Positions 26,481 to 34,889 of a DNA stretch of 38,973 nucleotides are shown one piece after another. The notes under the pieces are model-generated. The model was not told the DNA's origin. It saw nothing but the letters and a program-made list of their open reading frames with translations, and did not search any database. The stretch spans positions 1 to 38,973 of the forward strand of contig JAAOYC010000032.1 of assembly GCA_018221125.1 (NCBI GenBank), in the 5' to 3' direction. The position numbers and the translations under genes were made by a program. Source of the stretch: Candidatus Woesearchaeota archaeon (lineage in GTDB: Archaea > Nanobdellota > Nanobdellia > Woesearchaeales > WJKL01). Numbering within the stretch: position 1 is the first letter of the stretch; every line of letters begins with the position of its first letter.

Positions 26481-26861
26481 TTATTCACCTTTATCAATAC
26501 CAATTCCATATATTTGAATAGAATCTCCATATGCTGTAACTTCTCTTCCTTTTAGAACAGACAAATCTTCTCCTAAAGTTCCTGTATCGCAAAGAAATGA
26601 AGCAATCCTCTCTAAGCCTGCGATTGGAAGACTTGCATGGGTACCAGATTCAGATATTTCTACATATAATCCAGATTGTTCAGAATCAATCTTTTGCCTG
26701 TCACATTTAATTCTTTCAACAACTCTGCCTGGGCCAATTTGGAAAAAATAAGCATCAGCAATTGTTGCTTCTTGTGATTTAGCATTAGCTAAATCTGCTT
26801 CAGTAATATCTCTATTTGATGGTGTGTATACCCTTTGATTGTTGAATTCGAATGTTTTCAT
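26481..26861 (-). CDS. hypothetical protein (126 aa); cluster gene B
   Basis: Complete ORF ending GIDKGE; preceded by ggggataaaaaatg. Confidence 0.75.
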   Translation of the reverse strand: MKTFEFNNQRVYTPSNRDITEADLANAKSQEATIADAYFFQIGPGRVVERIKCDRQKIDSEQSGLYVEISESGTHASLPIAGLERIASFLCDTGTLGEDLSVLKGREVTAYGDSIQIYGIGIDKGE

Positions 26862-26864
26862 TTT

Positions 26865-27236
26865 TTATCCCCATCGCTCTGATTTTTCACTGCTGATATC
26901 TGTCCTACCAGGATTCATTTTAGAATATCCAAAAGTAATTAGTATATCCTCTCTAGCTTTTCTTAACTGTTCTCTGTCTTCTCCTAATAGAACTAATGCA
27001 GTCAATACATCACCATCCTGAGCACCATGAACATACTGGGTTCCATCAAAATGATCTTTTCTAAATACAGCATCTCTAAATTCAACTTGGCAGCCATATT
27101 GTTCAGCTACAAAACTAAATGTTGGCCTTATTCCACTTCCTTTGAGATATCTATTATCTAATACTGCGTCTGTTGAAACGTGTCCATAAACTACTATTTC
27201 CTGTAATGTTTTTTCTTGAGTTTCATTTGTTTCCAT
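26865..27236 (-). CDS. hypothetical protein (123 aa); cluster gene A, first gene of the cluster
   Basis: Complete ORF preceded by aaaaggtgataaaaaatgg. Confidence 0.75.
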   Translation of the reverse strand: METNETQEKTLQEIVVYGHVSTDAVLDNRYLKGSGIRPTFSFVAEQYGCQVEFRDAVFRKDHFDGTQYVHGAQDGDVLTALVLLGEDREQLRKAREDILITFGYSKMNPGRTDISSEKSERWG

Positions 27237-27386
27237 TTTTTATCACCTTTTGTTGTTATTTAATCACTTCTCAGTAAGTATATAGATTTCAAGCATATGT
27301 ATAAACCTTGTTATTATAGAATATAGATTAGTATATATGTATATACAAGCGAAAGGTTTAAATAGTTCTAGGATTTATCTATACAT

Positions 27387-28286
27387 ATGAAGAGAAAAAT
27401 CGTAAAACAAGGGGCAGCAACTATGACTATTAGCCTGCCTGCTCCATGGATTAAGAAATTCAGCTTAAAAGAAGGAGATGAGCTTAATATAGAGGAAGTT
27501 GGAAGCAGTATCAATATAACAACTGAGAAGGCTATGGGCAAGAGAAGGATAGAGCTGGATGCAAAAGAGCTTGGTTTTTTCACTAAAAATGAGCTAGGGC
27601 ATCTGTATTTTCTTGGTTTTGATGAAGTGATTATTCATTTTAAGAATAAAGAAGTGCTAAACCAGATAAAAAGCAGGCTGCCTGACTGCATTGGATATGA
27701 GATTATAGACCAGACTGAGGATAAGATAGTGATAAAAAGCATATCAAGCGAGTTAGAAACAGAATTTGACAATATCTTAAGAAAGGTATTTCTGATGCTA
27801 AAAGAGATGGGAGACAGTGTCTATGATGCATTAAAAAACAATGAATTTTCAAGATTAAAACAAATAAGAGATATGGAATCAATAAACAACAAATTTACTG
27901 CTTTTTTAACAAGATTGTTGTCTAAAAAAGGATATAAAAGGCCAGAAAGAAGCCTGCAGGCGTATGACATGATGCAAAACTTAGAAAGAACTGCTGATGT
28001 GTACAAGTATATATGTGATGATTTTATAAATAGGAAGAAAGCAGTTGATAAAGATGTTTTAGAATTATTAAACAAGATAAATGATTATTATAAACTGTTA
28101 TATGAAATCTTCTACAAGTTTGATCCTGAGAAAAAGACAGCATTATATGGAGACAGGCATGCATTGAAAGAGCAGGCTGATAAATTCCTGAAATCAGGCA
28201 AAGAAGTTGTTCTAAGCCATCATTTGATTGAGCTGTTAGAAAGGATATATAACACAGCTGGTTCTTATTTAGCTATGAGTATTTAA
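27387..28286 (+). CDS. PhoU family protein with N-terminal AbrB/SpoVT domain
   Basis: KRKIVKQGAATMTISLPAPWIKKFSLKEGDELNIEE then PhoU-like helical repeats; promoter-like aaaggtttaaatag. Confidence 0.85.
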   Translation: MKRKIVKQGAATMTISLPAPWIKKFSLKEGDELNIEEVGSSINITTEKAMGKRRIELDAKELGFFTKNELGHLYFLGFDEVIIHFKNKEVLNQIKSRLPDCIGYEIIDQTEDKIVIKSISSELETEFDNILRKVFLMLKEMGDSVYDALKNNEFSRLKQIRDMESINNKFTAFLTRLLSKKGYKRPERSLQAYDMMQNLERTADVYKYICDDFINRKKAVDKDVLELLNKINDYYKLLYEIFYKFDPEKKTALYGDRHALKEQADKFLKSGKEVVLSHHLIELLERIYNTAGSYLAMSI

Positions 28287-29860
28287 GCTGCTGGAACTAC
28301 AACAAGAGGTTCTTTATATTGCTTGTATGCTTTGTAGTTTTCTGCTGTTTGTTTTAGTATTTCAACAGGAGATTCTGCTGCAAAGTCTACTAAAGAAGTT
28401 CTAAGATTTGAAAGCATTCCTGCTTCAGCTGGATTTTGTGTTAAAGCACCGTCTATCATGCTGATTGCTTTTTCAAAATATAATTTGCATTTTTGCATCT
28501 GTTCATCTTTTACTTTTGGATGTTCTTTTGCAAATATGATTGCTCCTCCGCATTTGTCAATCTGGTCATTGATCAAGGAGTATCTTAATGCTGTAGATAA
28601 CCAAGTATTAGGAAGCAATAATGGAGTTTTATGTTCTGCTGAGTGTTCATTATGTTTGTCAACATACATGTGCAGCATATCTCTTGAAAATTCAGCTGGG
28701 TCCATGTCAGACCTGTCTCTTATTACAGAGTTTGTGAATCTTGCCAAGTCATCAAATTTCCTTCCTATTTTTGCTGCTTCATAATCTACAATAAAGCATT
28801 CTTCTTCTGACATTCTGCAGTTTCCTATGTGGAAATCTCCGTGTGTGAAATGTCTTGGGTCAAATGTTTTAGTAAAAGCAGAGTAAGCCTGCATTAAATC
28901 GTGAGCTTGAGGACTTACGATTACAGAATTACCTGATACAGGCGTTACAAATCTGCTTCTAAATTGAGTATTATAGTCAGTTAGTTCTAATGACAAGCCA
29001 TAATGTTCTCTTAATTCTGGCAAGTTCAATGAAGCCAGAACATGGATCTGTGATATCTTGTCTAAAGCTTTTCCGCATGCATCTAGAACTTCTGAGTCAG
29101 AACCTTGTTTTACAACATTTCTTAATTCCTGTTCACCAACATGATTAATAAGCAATCTTGTGTTTCTGTCATAGATTGTGTGTGTCTTGATTCCTAAATC
29201 ATTCAAGAATTGAGGAAGAATTTCTTCTTTTTCATCTGCATCTTTTGCAACAATATGTAATTGTTTTAATGCTCCATTTTCTTCATATTCAAATGTTAAG
29301 ATATCAACATTATGCTGGGACTGGTCTGCTAAGCTTACTATTCCTGAATATCTTATTCCAGGATGCTCTTGTGCAAGCATTGCTAATACTGGCTTGTATT
29401 CATCTGGCAAAGAACTTTCTGCAGTTTCTAATGAAACTGCTGCTTTTGTTTTAGGTGCTTCTGATTCTTTTTTAACAGAATAACCGGCTTTAGTATAATT
29501 ACCTAAAAGTTTTTCTAATGATTCAATGTTTTCTTTGTTATTAAATATGTATTCCTTCATTTCTTCTTTGTCATAGGATGTGTACTTCTCTTTAAATTTA
29601 GAATATTGTTCTATTTGAGGGATATAATACTGATTGAATTCTTCTGGATTTTCCTCTAATTGGTTATAAACAATAGAATCTAGATCTTTTATTTTATGAT
29701 TTAGACTATTATGGTTTATATTCTCTTTTTTGATTTTCTTAGAGTTTTCATTGAGAAAAGAACTGTAATAGATCTCAATATTTTTTAGAATACTAGGTTC
29801 ATAATTATTTTCCTTCTTGCTAAAACCATCTATAATTATTTCTTCTAGTGATTTATCCAT
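28283..29860 (-). CDS. aminoglycoside-phosphotransferase-like kinase (525 aa)
   Basis: HFTHGDFHIGNCRMSEEECFIVDYEAAKIGRKFDDLARF (HGDxHxxN and D motifs); upstream gaaaggtttataaagg. Confidence 0.8.
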   Translation of the reverse strand: MDKSLEEIIIDGFSKKENNYEPSILKNIEIYYSSFLNENSKKIKKENINHNSLNHKIKDLDSIVYNQLEENPEEFNQYYIPQIEQYSKFKEKYTSYDKEEMKEYIFNNKENIESLEKLLGNYTKAGYSVKKESEAPKTKAAVSLETAESSLPDEYKPVLAMLAQEHPGIRYSGIVSLADQSQHNVDILTFEYEENGALKQLHIVAKDADEKEEILPQFLNDLGIKTHTIYDRNTRLLINHVGEQELRNVVKQGSDSEVLDACGKALDKISQIHVLASLNLPELREHYGLSLELTDYNTQFRSRFVTPVSGNSVIVSPQAHDLMQAYSAFTKTFDPRHFTHGDFHIGNCRMSEEECFIVDYEAAKIGRKFDDLARFTNSVIRDRSDMDPAEFSRDMLHMYVDKHNEHSAEHKTPLLLPNTWLSTALRYSLINDQIDKCGGAIIFAKEHPKVKDEQMQKCKLYFEKAISMIDGALTQNPAEAGMLSNLRTSLVDFAAESPVEILKQTAENYKAYKQYKEPLVVVPAA

Positions 29861-29935
29861 AAGTCCTCATGAATTTAGAGGTATTACTCCTTTATAAACC
29901 TTTCGGTTTTTCACTACTAAAGGGTGGTTACGTTA

Positions 29936-30739
29936 TTACTGCAGTGATCCTTCTAATATTTTTTCTAGTTTTCTAAAATTCCACCAGTTTCTTATATGTC
30001 CTTTAACATCTATTAAAGAATTAATAATTTCAATGTCAATATATGCCTGCATATCTAATTTTACATGAACTGTTCCTGTTCTGTAATAAGCTGAGGAGTC
30101 TCTTTTTAATAATTCTTCAACATCAATATCAAGTGTCATAGAAGGGTCAATCTTTTTTCCGTTTTTTATTGTTAAAGCAGTTGTTTCCCATGGAATCCAT
30201 TTACCGTTTGAATAAAGTTCAACCCATGCATGGCAAACCCATCCTTTTATATGTTTACTATAACTAAGACCTTCTGCAAGTCTAACAAGATTTCTCATCT
30301 TAGGGCATTCTGTTTTTGTAGATAATACAACAAACATTGAATAAGTCAGTGCTGCATATTCATCACAATCTCCTTCTCCTTTTTTAAAACTTCTTTCTAA
30401 ATCAAGCCCGTCTGTCATTTCATAATCCTGGATTGTTTCTGCAATCATATTAGCATATTTAAGCCATCCAATTGTTTTTTCTTCTAAAGAAGGGTTTTCA
30501 TTTTCATAAGGAAAATCATATTTTGAGAAATGAAAAAAAGATTCAGTTTTTTTATTGATTGTTATTGTAGGTTGTGATTGTTCTGCTTTTTTTTGGAGAT
30601 AAAAGTAATCAATGGGTATGCTTGAAGCAACATTTGCAATATAAAAAAGTCCTAAAAAACCTATTATGGATCTTACATATTTTCTAAATCTATTTTTTTT
30701 CTTAAGTTTCTGTTCTAAGTCATCCATGCTTAAACACAT
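29936..30739 (-). CDS. membrane-anchored transglutaminase-like protein
   Basis: N-term TM; KGEGDCDEYAALTYSMF ... VCHAWVELYSNGKWIPWETT (Cys/His/Asp-Glu pattern). Confidence 0.82.
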   Translation of the reverse strand: MCLSMDDLEQKLKKKNRFRKYVRSIIGFLGLFYIANVASSIPIDYFYLQKKAEQSQPTITINKKTESFFHFSKYDFPYENENPSLEEKTIGWLKYANMIAETIQDYEMTDGLDLERSFKKGEGDCDEYAALTYSMFVVLSTKTECPKMRNLVRLAEGLSYSKHIKGWVCHAWVELYSNGKWIPWETTALTIKNGKKIDPSMTLDIDVEELLKRDSSAYYRTGTVHVKLDMQAYIDIEIINSLIDVKGHIRNWWNFRKLEKILEGSLQ

Positions 30740-30767
30740 ATTAAATGATTTATAAAGATTGGCGTAT

Positions 30768-30812
30768 TATGAAACATTGCATAGAAAGCTGAAGAAATTA
30801 GGGTTGAAATAG
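30768..30812 (+). pseudogene. remnant 3' end of a Fis-type HTH gene (YETLHRKLKKLGLK*); right copy of 45-bp direct repeat
   Basis: tatgaaacattgcatagaaagctgaagaaattagggttgaaatag; four synonymous differences from 22140-22184; no upstream ORF. Confidence 0.85.
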
Positions 30813-31571
30813 TTACCTTACTCCAGCAACATTTCTTGAAGATTTTCTGCTTTCAGAAATAATATGAATTTCTCCACTTGAGTCTATTTGAAGAGAGACT
30901 TTTCTTATATATTTGGAGGGGTCTCTTAATACATTATTATCTTTAACAAAGATGGTTGCCAATGTAGGATACATTACTGGTCCGTTTGGGATTTTTAAAA
31001 CAGTAGTTTCGTATGGAATCCATTTTCCCTTTAATTTGATTTCAAGATAAGCATGTTCACCCCCTGAAACGCCTTCAGTAAATTTAGCATAATCCCTTAA
31101 TTCAGTAAGTTTTAGTCTTTCAGTTATTGCAAAGAACTGTGTGTATGTCATTTCAGCATATGTTTCGCAATCTCCTTTGGCTCTTTTTAATGCTTTATCT
31201 GGGTCATAGCCTCTTGTTACTTCATAATCTATTCTTGAGTCTACGATTATATTAGCAAGTTTTAGACATTCAATTGTTTTTCTTTCTAATTCAGAATATT
31301 TTCCAGTTGCTTCAGGAGTGCTAAACCCATTTTCAGCATAATATGATAAATCAATACCTGAAAAACCTATTTTTTCCTGCAGTTCTTTTGACTGGACCCG
31401 CTCTGCTCTTCTATTAAGGCGTGCTGCTTGTCTTCTGCTTGGAATTACATTGTATTTTTGGTTTACATTGTGTAAATAACAGCCGCTGGAAATAATCGCA
31501 GCTGCTGAAAGAATCCATGGAGTTGCAGCATGGTCCCAAATATATTTGACAGTTTCTGTGAACTTTCCCAT
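30813..31571 (-). CDS. transglutaminase-like protein, membrane-anchored/lipoprotein-like
   Basis: WILSAAAIISSGCYLHN; KGDCETYAEMTYTQFF ... GGEHAYLEIKLKGKWIPYETTVLKI. Confidence 0.8.
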   Translation of the reverse strand: MGKFTETVKYIWDHAATPWILSAAAIISSGCYLHNVNQKYNVIPSRRQAARLNRRAERVQSKELQEKIGFSGIDLSYYAENGFSTPEATGKYSELERKTIECLKLANIIVDSRIDYEVTRGYDPDKALKRAKGDCETYAEMTYTQFFAITERLKLTELRDYAKFTEGVSGGEHAYLEIKLKGKWIPYETTVLKIPNGPVMYPTLATIFVKDNNVLRDPSKYIRKVSLQIDSSGEIHIISESRKSSRNVAGVR

Positions 31572-31602
31572 AATAAAATAATGTTTTAGTAATTTATAAA
31601 CC

Positions 31603-31740
31603 TTAGGGATTTAAATGTCTAGTAGAAAATAATTTCATTACTGAAAGATATGTGCCTACATCCTTAGAAAGTTTTTGCAGAGCATCAGCAATTCCTTCTG
31701 CCACAAAACCATCTATTGATTCTGTACTGAAAACTCCCAT
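31603..31740 (-). CDS. small hypothetical protein (45 aa)
   Basis: MGVFSTESIDGFVAEGIADALQKL...; ctttataaaaaacc ~25-30 nt upstream of ATG 31740, so the longer track start is unlikely. Confidence 0.45.
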   Translation of the reverse strand: MGVFSTESIDGFVAEGIADALQKLSKDVGTYLSVMKLFSTRHLNP

Positions 31741-31774
31741 AAAGATAGTAAATTTAAGGTTTTTTATAAAGCTT

Positions 31775-33400
31775 TTAGAATTTGATAAAAAATCCTGCAT
31801 TGATTGATTCTGTTTCTTCTGGATCTCCTCCATAATCTTCTTCTTCTCTTTGGTAATTAACAGTAAATCCTTTTTTTCCTGAATTTATATAGAGTCCTGC
31901 AGTAATGCCTTGTTTATCTGGGCAGAATTCATAATCAGAAACAGTTTTGTATATTCCTAAATCTATTCCAATATCCTTGCTGCCTATTTTTACATCTGCT
32001 CCAAACTCTTTTTCCCATGGCCTGTGCATAAAATAAGATTCAACTGAAAGATTTGCTTTATTGAACTTGACAAGAGCTCCTACTCCTGCTTCATAAAGGC
32101 CTGGTTTGACATGTTCTGCTCCAACTTCATAAAAATCAGCAAACTGGACAACAACATATGGCTTGATATCTGCTGCTTCTGTCTTTGCATTGTAAGAACC
32201 CACAGCTCCAATCATCCATTCTTTATTAAGCATATCATCAGCTGTCCTGATTAGAGTAGCGGCAACCTTTCCTCCTATGCTAAATCCCTGTTCATTATTT
32301 GTAGACATAGATGAACTAATAGTTAATCCATATACGTCATTATTGTCTATTTCTAAGTCATGATGGATTTTTCCATAGATTAACCCTGCAGTCATGTCAC
32401 TGTCCATATCACTTTCTGATGATTTCATTGCATATCCAAAGTGAATCAAATCCAGGTGTTTTAATGGAGAAGACTCACTTCCTCTTACTGTTCCTATTTT
32501 TGCAAAAAAGCCGTTATGATTTAATTTAGCTGAATCAACATAGTCTCCTTTATCTAAGGTGATTATTGTACCTTTTTCCTCTTTAACTCCATGAAGCAGT
32601 AAATCTTTAAGAGGCTTGAAACAAGGATCATAATCCAGGAAATCAAAAAGATGCTTCCCATCATCTGTAATCAGCTTGTATTTCATTTTACCGTCTTCTA
32701 AAAACATATGCTCAAATGAAGCTGTTCCAATATTTTTTTGATAAGCTTCAAGAGTTTTTTTAACATTGTTTGTATTAGTCAATAGAATATGTTCATAATC
32801 AATAACAGCAAGTCCATTATCCAGTTTTACCAATGAATAAAGATGGCCTTTTCCTTTTCTGTTTCCTGAAATTGCTGCAGATTCCATGCCCAGATCATCT
32901 GCAAGCTTTTCAATGAATGAATGAATATGTACGCAGTCTCCAATTGGTCTTTCATTTCCAGTGTTTAATGAATACTGCAATGCTGAAAAAAATGAGTTTT
33001 GAGAAACTAATTCGTCTTCTGATGTTTCATAATTAAATTCCTCTGCAAATCCTGCAATAGCTGCAAACAAAGCAATGTTTTGGCTGTCTGAAAGTGTTCC
33101 AGCTCTTTGCACAAGCTCCTGATATGAATTGATGTTATTGTCTCTTATATCATTCATTACATCTTCTACCTGAATTTCTTCTGGATTTGTTAAAAAAAGG
33201 ATATTTGGAACAAGGTCTAGCTGCGACATTCCCCTTATATATGTTGAATCTCCTGTTACATAACTTGTTTTTTTTGGCTTTGTTTCTGTCTTATAATTGA
33301 CTTTGACTTCTATTGATTCTTCAGAAGCTGCACTAGTGATAAACATACCTGCTGCTAGTACTGCAGCTGCTATTCCCTTGACAATGCTTTCTAATCCCAT
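31775..33400 (-). CDS. secreted protein: transglutaminase-like domain plus predicted beta-strand-rich (barrel-like) C-terminus
   Basis: Signal peptide VKGIAAAVLAAGMFITSAA; GDCVHIHSFIEKL...GHLYSLVKLDNGLAVIDYEH; alternating strands ending ...ESINAGFFIKF. Confidence 0.65.
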   Translation of the reverse strand: MGLESIVKGIAAAVLAAGMFITSAASEESIEVKVNYKTETKPKKTSYVTGDSTYIRGMSQLDLVPNILFLTNPEEIQVEDVMNDIRDNNINSYQELVQRAGTLSDSQNIALFAAIAGFAEEFNYETSEDELVSQNSFFSALQYSLNTGNERPIGDCVHIHSFIEKLADDLGMESAAISGNRKGKGHLYSLVKLDNGLAVIDYEHILLTNTNNVKKTLEAYQKNIGTASFEHMFLEDGKMKYKLITDDGKHLFDFLDYDPCFKPLKDLLLHGVKEEKGTIITLDKGDYVDSAKLNHNGFFAKIGTVRGSESSPLKHLDLIHFGYAMKSSESDMDSDMTAGLIYGKIHHDLEIDNNDVYGLTISSSMSTNNEQGFSIGGKVAATLIRTADDMLNKEWMIGAVGSYNAKTEAADIKPYVVVQFADFYEVGAEHVKPGLYEAGVGALVKFNKANLSVESYFMHRPWEKEFGADVKIGSKDIGIDLGIYKTVSDYEFCPDKQGITAGLYINSGKKGFTVNYQREEEDYGGDPEETESINAGFFIKF

Positions 33401-33569
33401 AGAAATAAGTTATTTTAGAGCAATATAAACCTCAGTTGTAGTTATAAGTACAACAAAGGATATGACTTTTTTGTCACAGATTTGGATAGTTTTATACACT
33501 AGTATTTATAAGTCTAGAAATCATATATACTATAGTGTGATATTAGTGTCACATCCAAGAGGAAAGAAT

Positions 33570-33695
33570 ATGGTATGGTTTGATGCAAGTTTAAGATTTC
33601 AGATGTGTGAAAGTGGTATAAGTGGTCATGTTGTAACACCACCAATCAAAACTAGCATTAGCTCTATAAGCGGGTTTACACCAGGTGGCCAATAA
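33570..33695 (+). CDS. small ORF (41 aa) translationally coupled to the metallopeptidase
   Basis: gaggaaagaatATG; MVWFDASLRFQMCESGISGHVVTPPIKTSISSISGFTPGGQ*; TAATG overlap with the next gene at 33695. Confidence 0.5.
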   Translation: MVWFDASLRFQMCESGISGHVVTPPIKTSISSISGFTPGGQ

Positions 33696-34543
33696 TGTCC
33701 TATTCAATCAATTGCGGAGATAGTGGAGGCTGCGGTTACAGCAGCAATGGAGGAAGTGCAGGTTATTCTACAAGGGATTCTGAAAACACAGAAAATTATG
33801 GTTTAGAAGGTGTTCTTGGAAAATATAGCGGAAGCAGTGGAGGAGGCAATGTCTATTCTGGAAATGATATCTCTTATATGATTGCAGCAGAGCCTGCTCA
33901 GTTCAGATCAAGTGGATTCTATGATTTTGATAATGTAAAAAAAGAAGTTTATTCAGACAATTATAAAACAAATAAAAGAATTTCTGAAACATATTCTCAT
34001 TCAGTAGATGATTTTCTTAATCCAGAAAGGCCAAAAACTGTTTTTGTTGGAAAAGCCAATGAAATCAAAGAATTTGTTGAAGAGACATTTTTCAAATTAA
34101 CAGGAAGAGATTTTCCAGATGATGTTGTTGTCAGAATAGTGACTGATGAAGAGATAAAGAAGATGCATCCTGGCAATGTCTTAGGATTTGCATTGAACAG
34201 AAAACATCTTGGATTGGTTTCAGAGATATTTGTCAAGAATGATATGCTGGACAGATTGATGATTACACTTGGGCATGAATTAGGGCATGTGTTGACTAGA
34301 AGATTATCTGATAATAAAGATGAAGAAGCAAAGGCATTTGCATTCAGCTTAGCCTGGATGAAAAAGATCAAAGAGGAGAATATTGCAAACTTATCAACTT
34401 CAATACAATTAGATGCTCCTGCTAAGAACGGGCTGCATGATGTTGCCTTGGATTTTGTCTTAGGATTGATAAATAAGGGAAGAGAGGCATTTGATGTCTG
34501 GAAAGATATTGTAAAAGGTTTTGTGAGAGTGGGAGCATGGTAA
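33695..34543 (+). CDS. zinc metallopeptidase with Gly/Ser-rich N-terminus
   Basis: MITLGHELGHVLTRRLSDNKDEEAKAFAFSLAW (HExxH plus downstream Glu). Confidence 0.78.
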   Translation: MSYSINCGDSGGCGYSSNGGSAGYSTRDSENTENYGLEGVLGKYSGSSGGGNVYSGNDISYMIAAEPAQFRSSGFYDFDNVKKEVYSDNYKTNKRISETYSHSVDDFLNPERPKTVFVGKANEIKEFVEETFFKLTGRDFPDDVVVRIVTDEEIKKMHPGNVLGFALNRKHLGLVSEIFVKNDMLDRLMITLGHELGHVLTRRLSDNKDEEAKAFAFSLAWMKKIKEENIANLSTSIQLDAPAKNGLHDVALDFVLGLINKGREAFDVWKDIVKGFVRVGAW

Positions 34544-34851
34544 GTGCTTCTGAGCAGTATACTGCTATGCAAGCAATAACTAAACAATATGAATTAACTC
34601 CAATTCCTAATCCTGGAAAAGATTACGAAAGCGGCAATTCAAAGTTTAATTATGTTGCTATGCTAGACAAACCTTATCAAGGAAGAGCTGTAATCGACAA
34701 TCCTGCTGTGCAGGAAAAAGAGAAACCTAGAGTTCAATATAATTCTAGTGAAAGAATAATAGACCTGCCTCAAATGTCTCATAAGAAGAATGATAATCTT
34801 AGTGAAAGAATTTTAAGCCTGCCTCAAATGTTCTATAAGCAGAGTGCTTAG
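34537..34851 (+). CDS. hypothetical protein with C-terminal duplicated motif SERI(I/L)xLPQM (104 aa)
   Basis: ATG 34537 overlaps the metallopeptidase end; SERIIDLPQMSHK...SERILSLPQMFYK. Confidence 0.65.
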   Translation: MVSASEQYTAMQAITKQYELTPIPNPGKDYESGNSKFNYVAMLDKPYQGRAVIDNPAVQEKEKPRVQYNSSERIIDLPQMSHKKNDNLSERILSLPQMFYKQSA

Positions 34852-34889
34852 CAAAAAACATTTAAATTGGAATTTCTTACTGTTTCTAT

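Noticed and set aside
28283-28286. Shared TTAA stop overlap of AbrB-PhoU and APH-like genes as a regulatory site
   Set aside because: Simple convergent stop-codon overlap, common in compact genomes.
31603-31833. 76-aa version of the small ORF extending into the 31775-33400 gene
   Set aside because: A TATA-like element and a better ATG at 31740 favour the 45-aa version; the extension overlaps a well-supported CDS.
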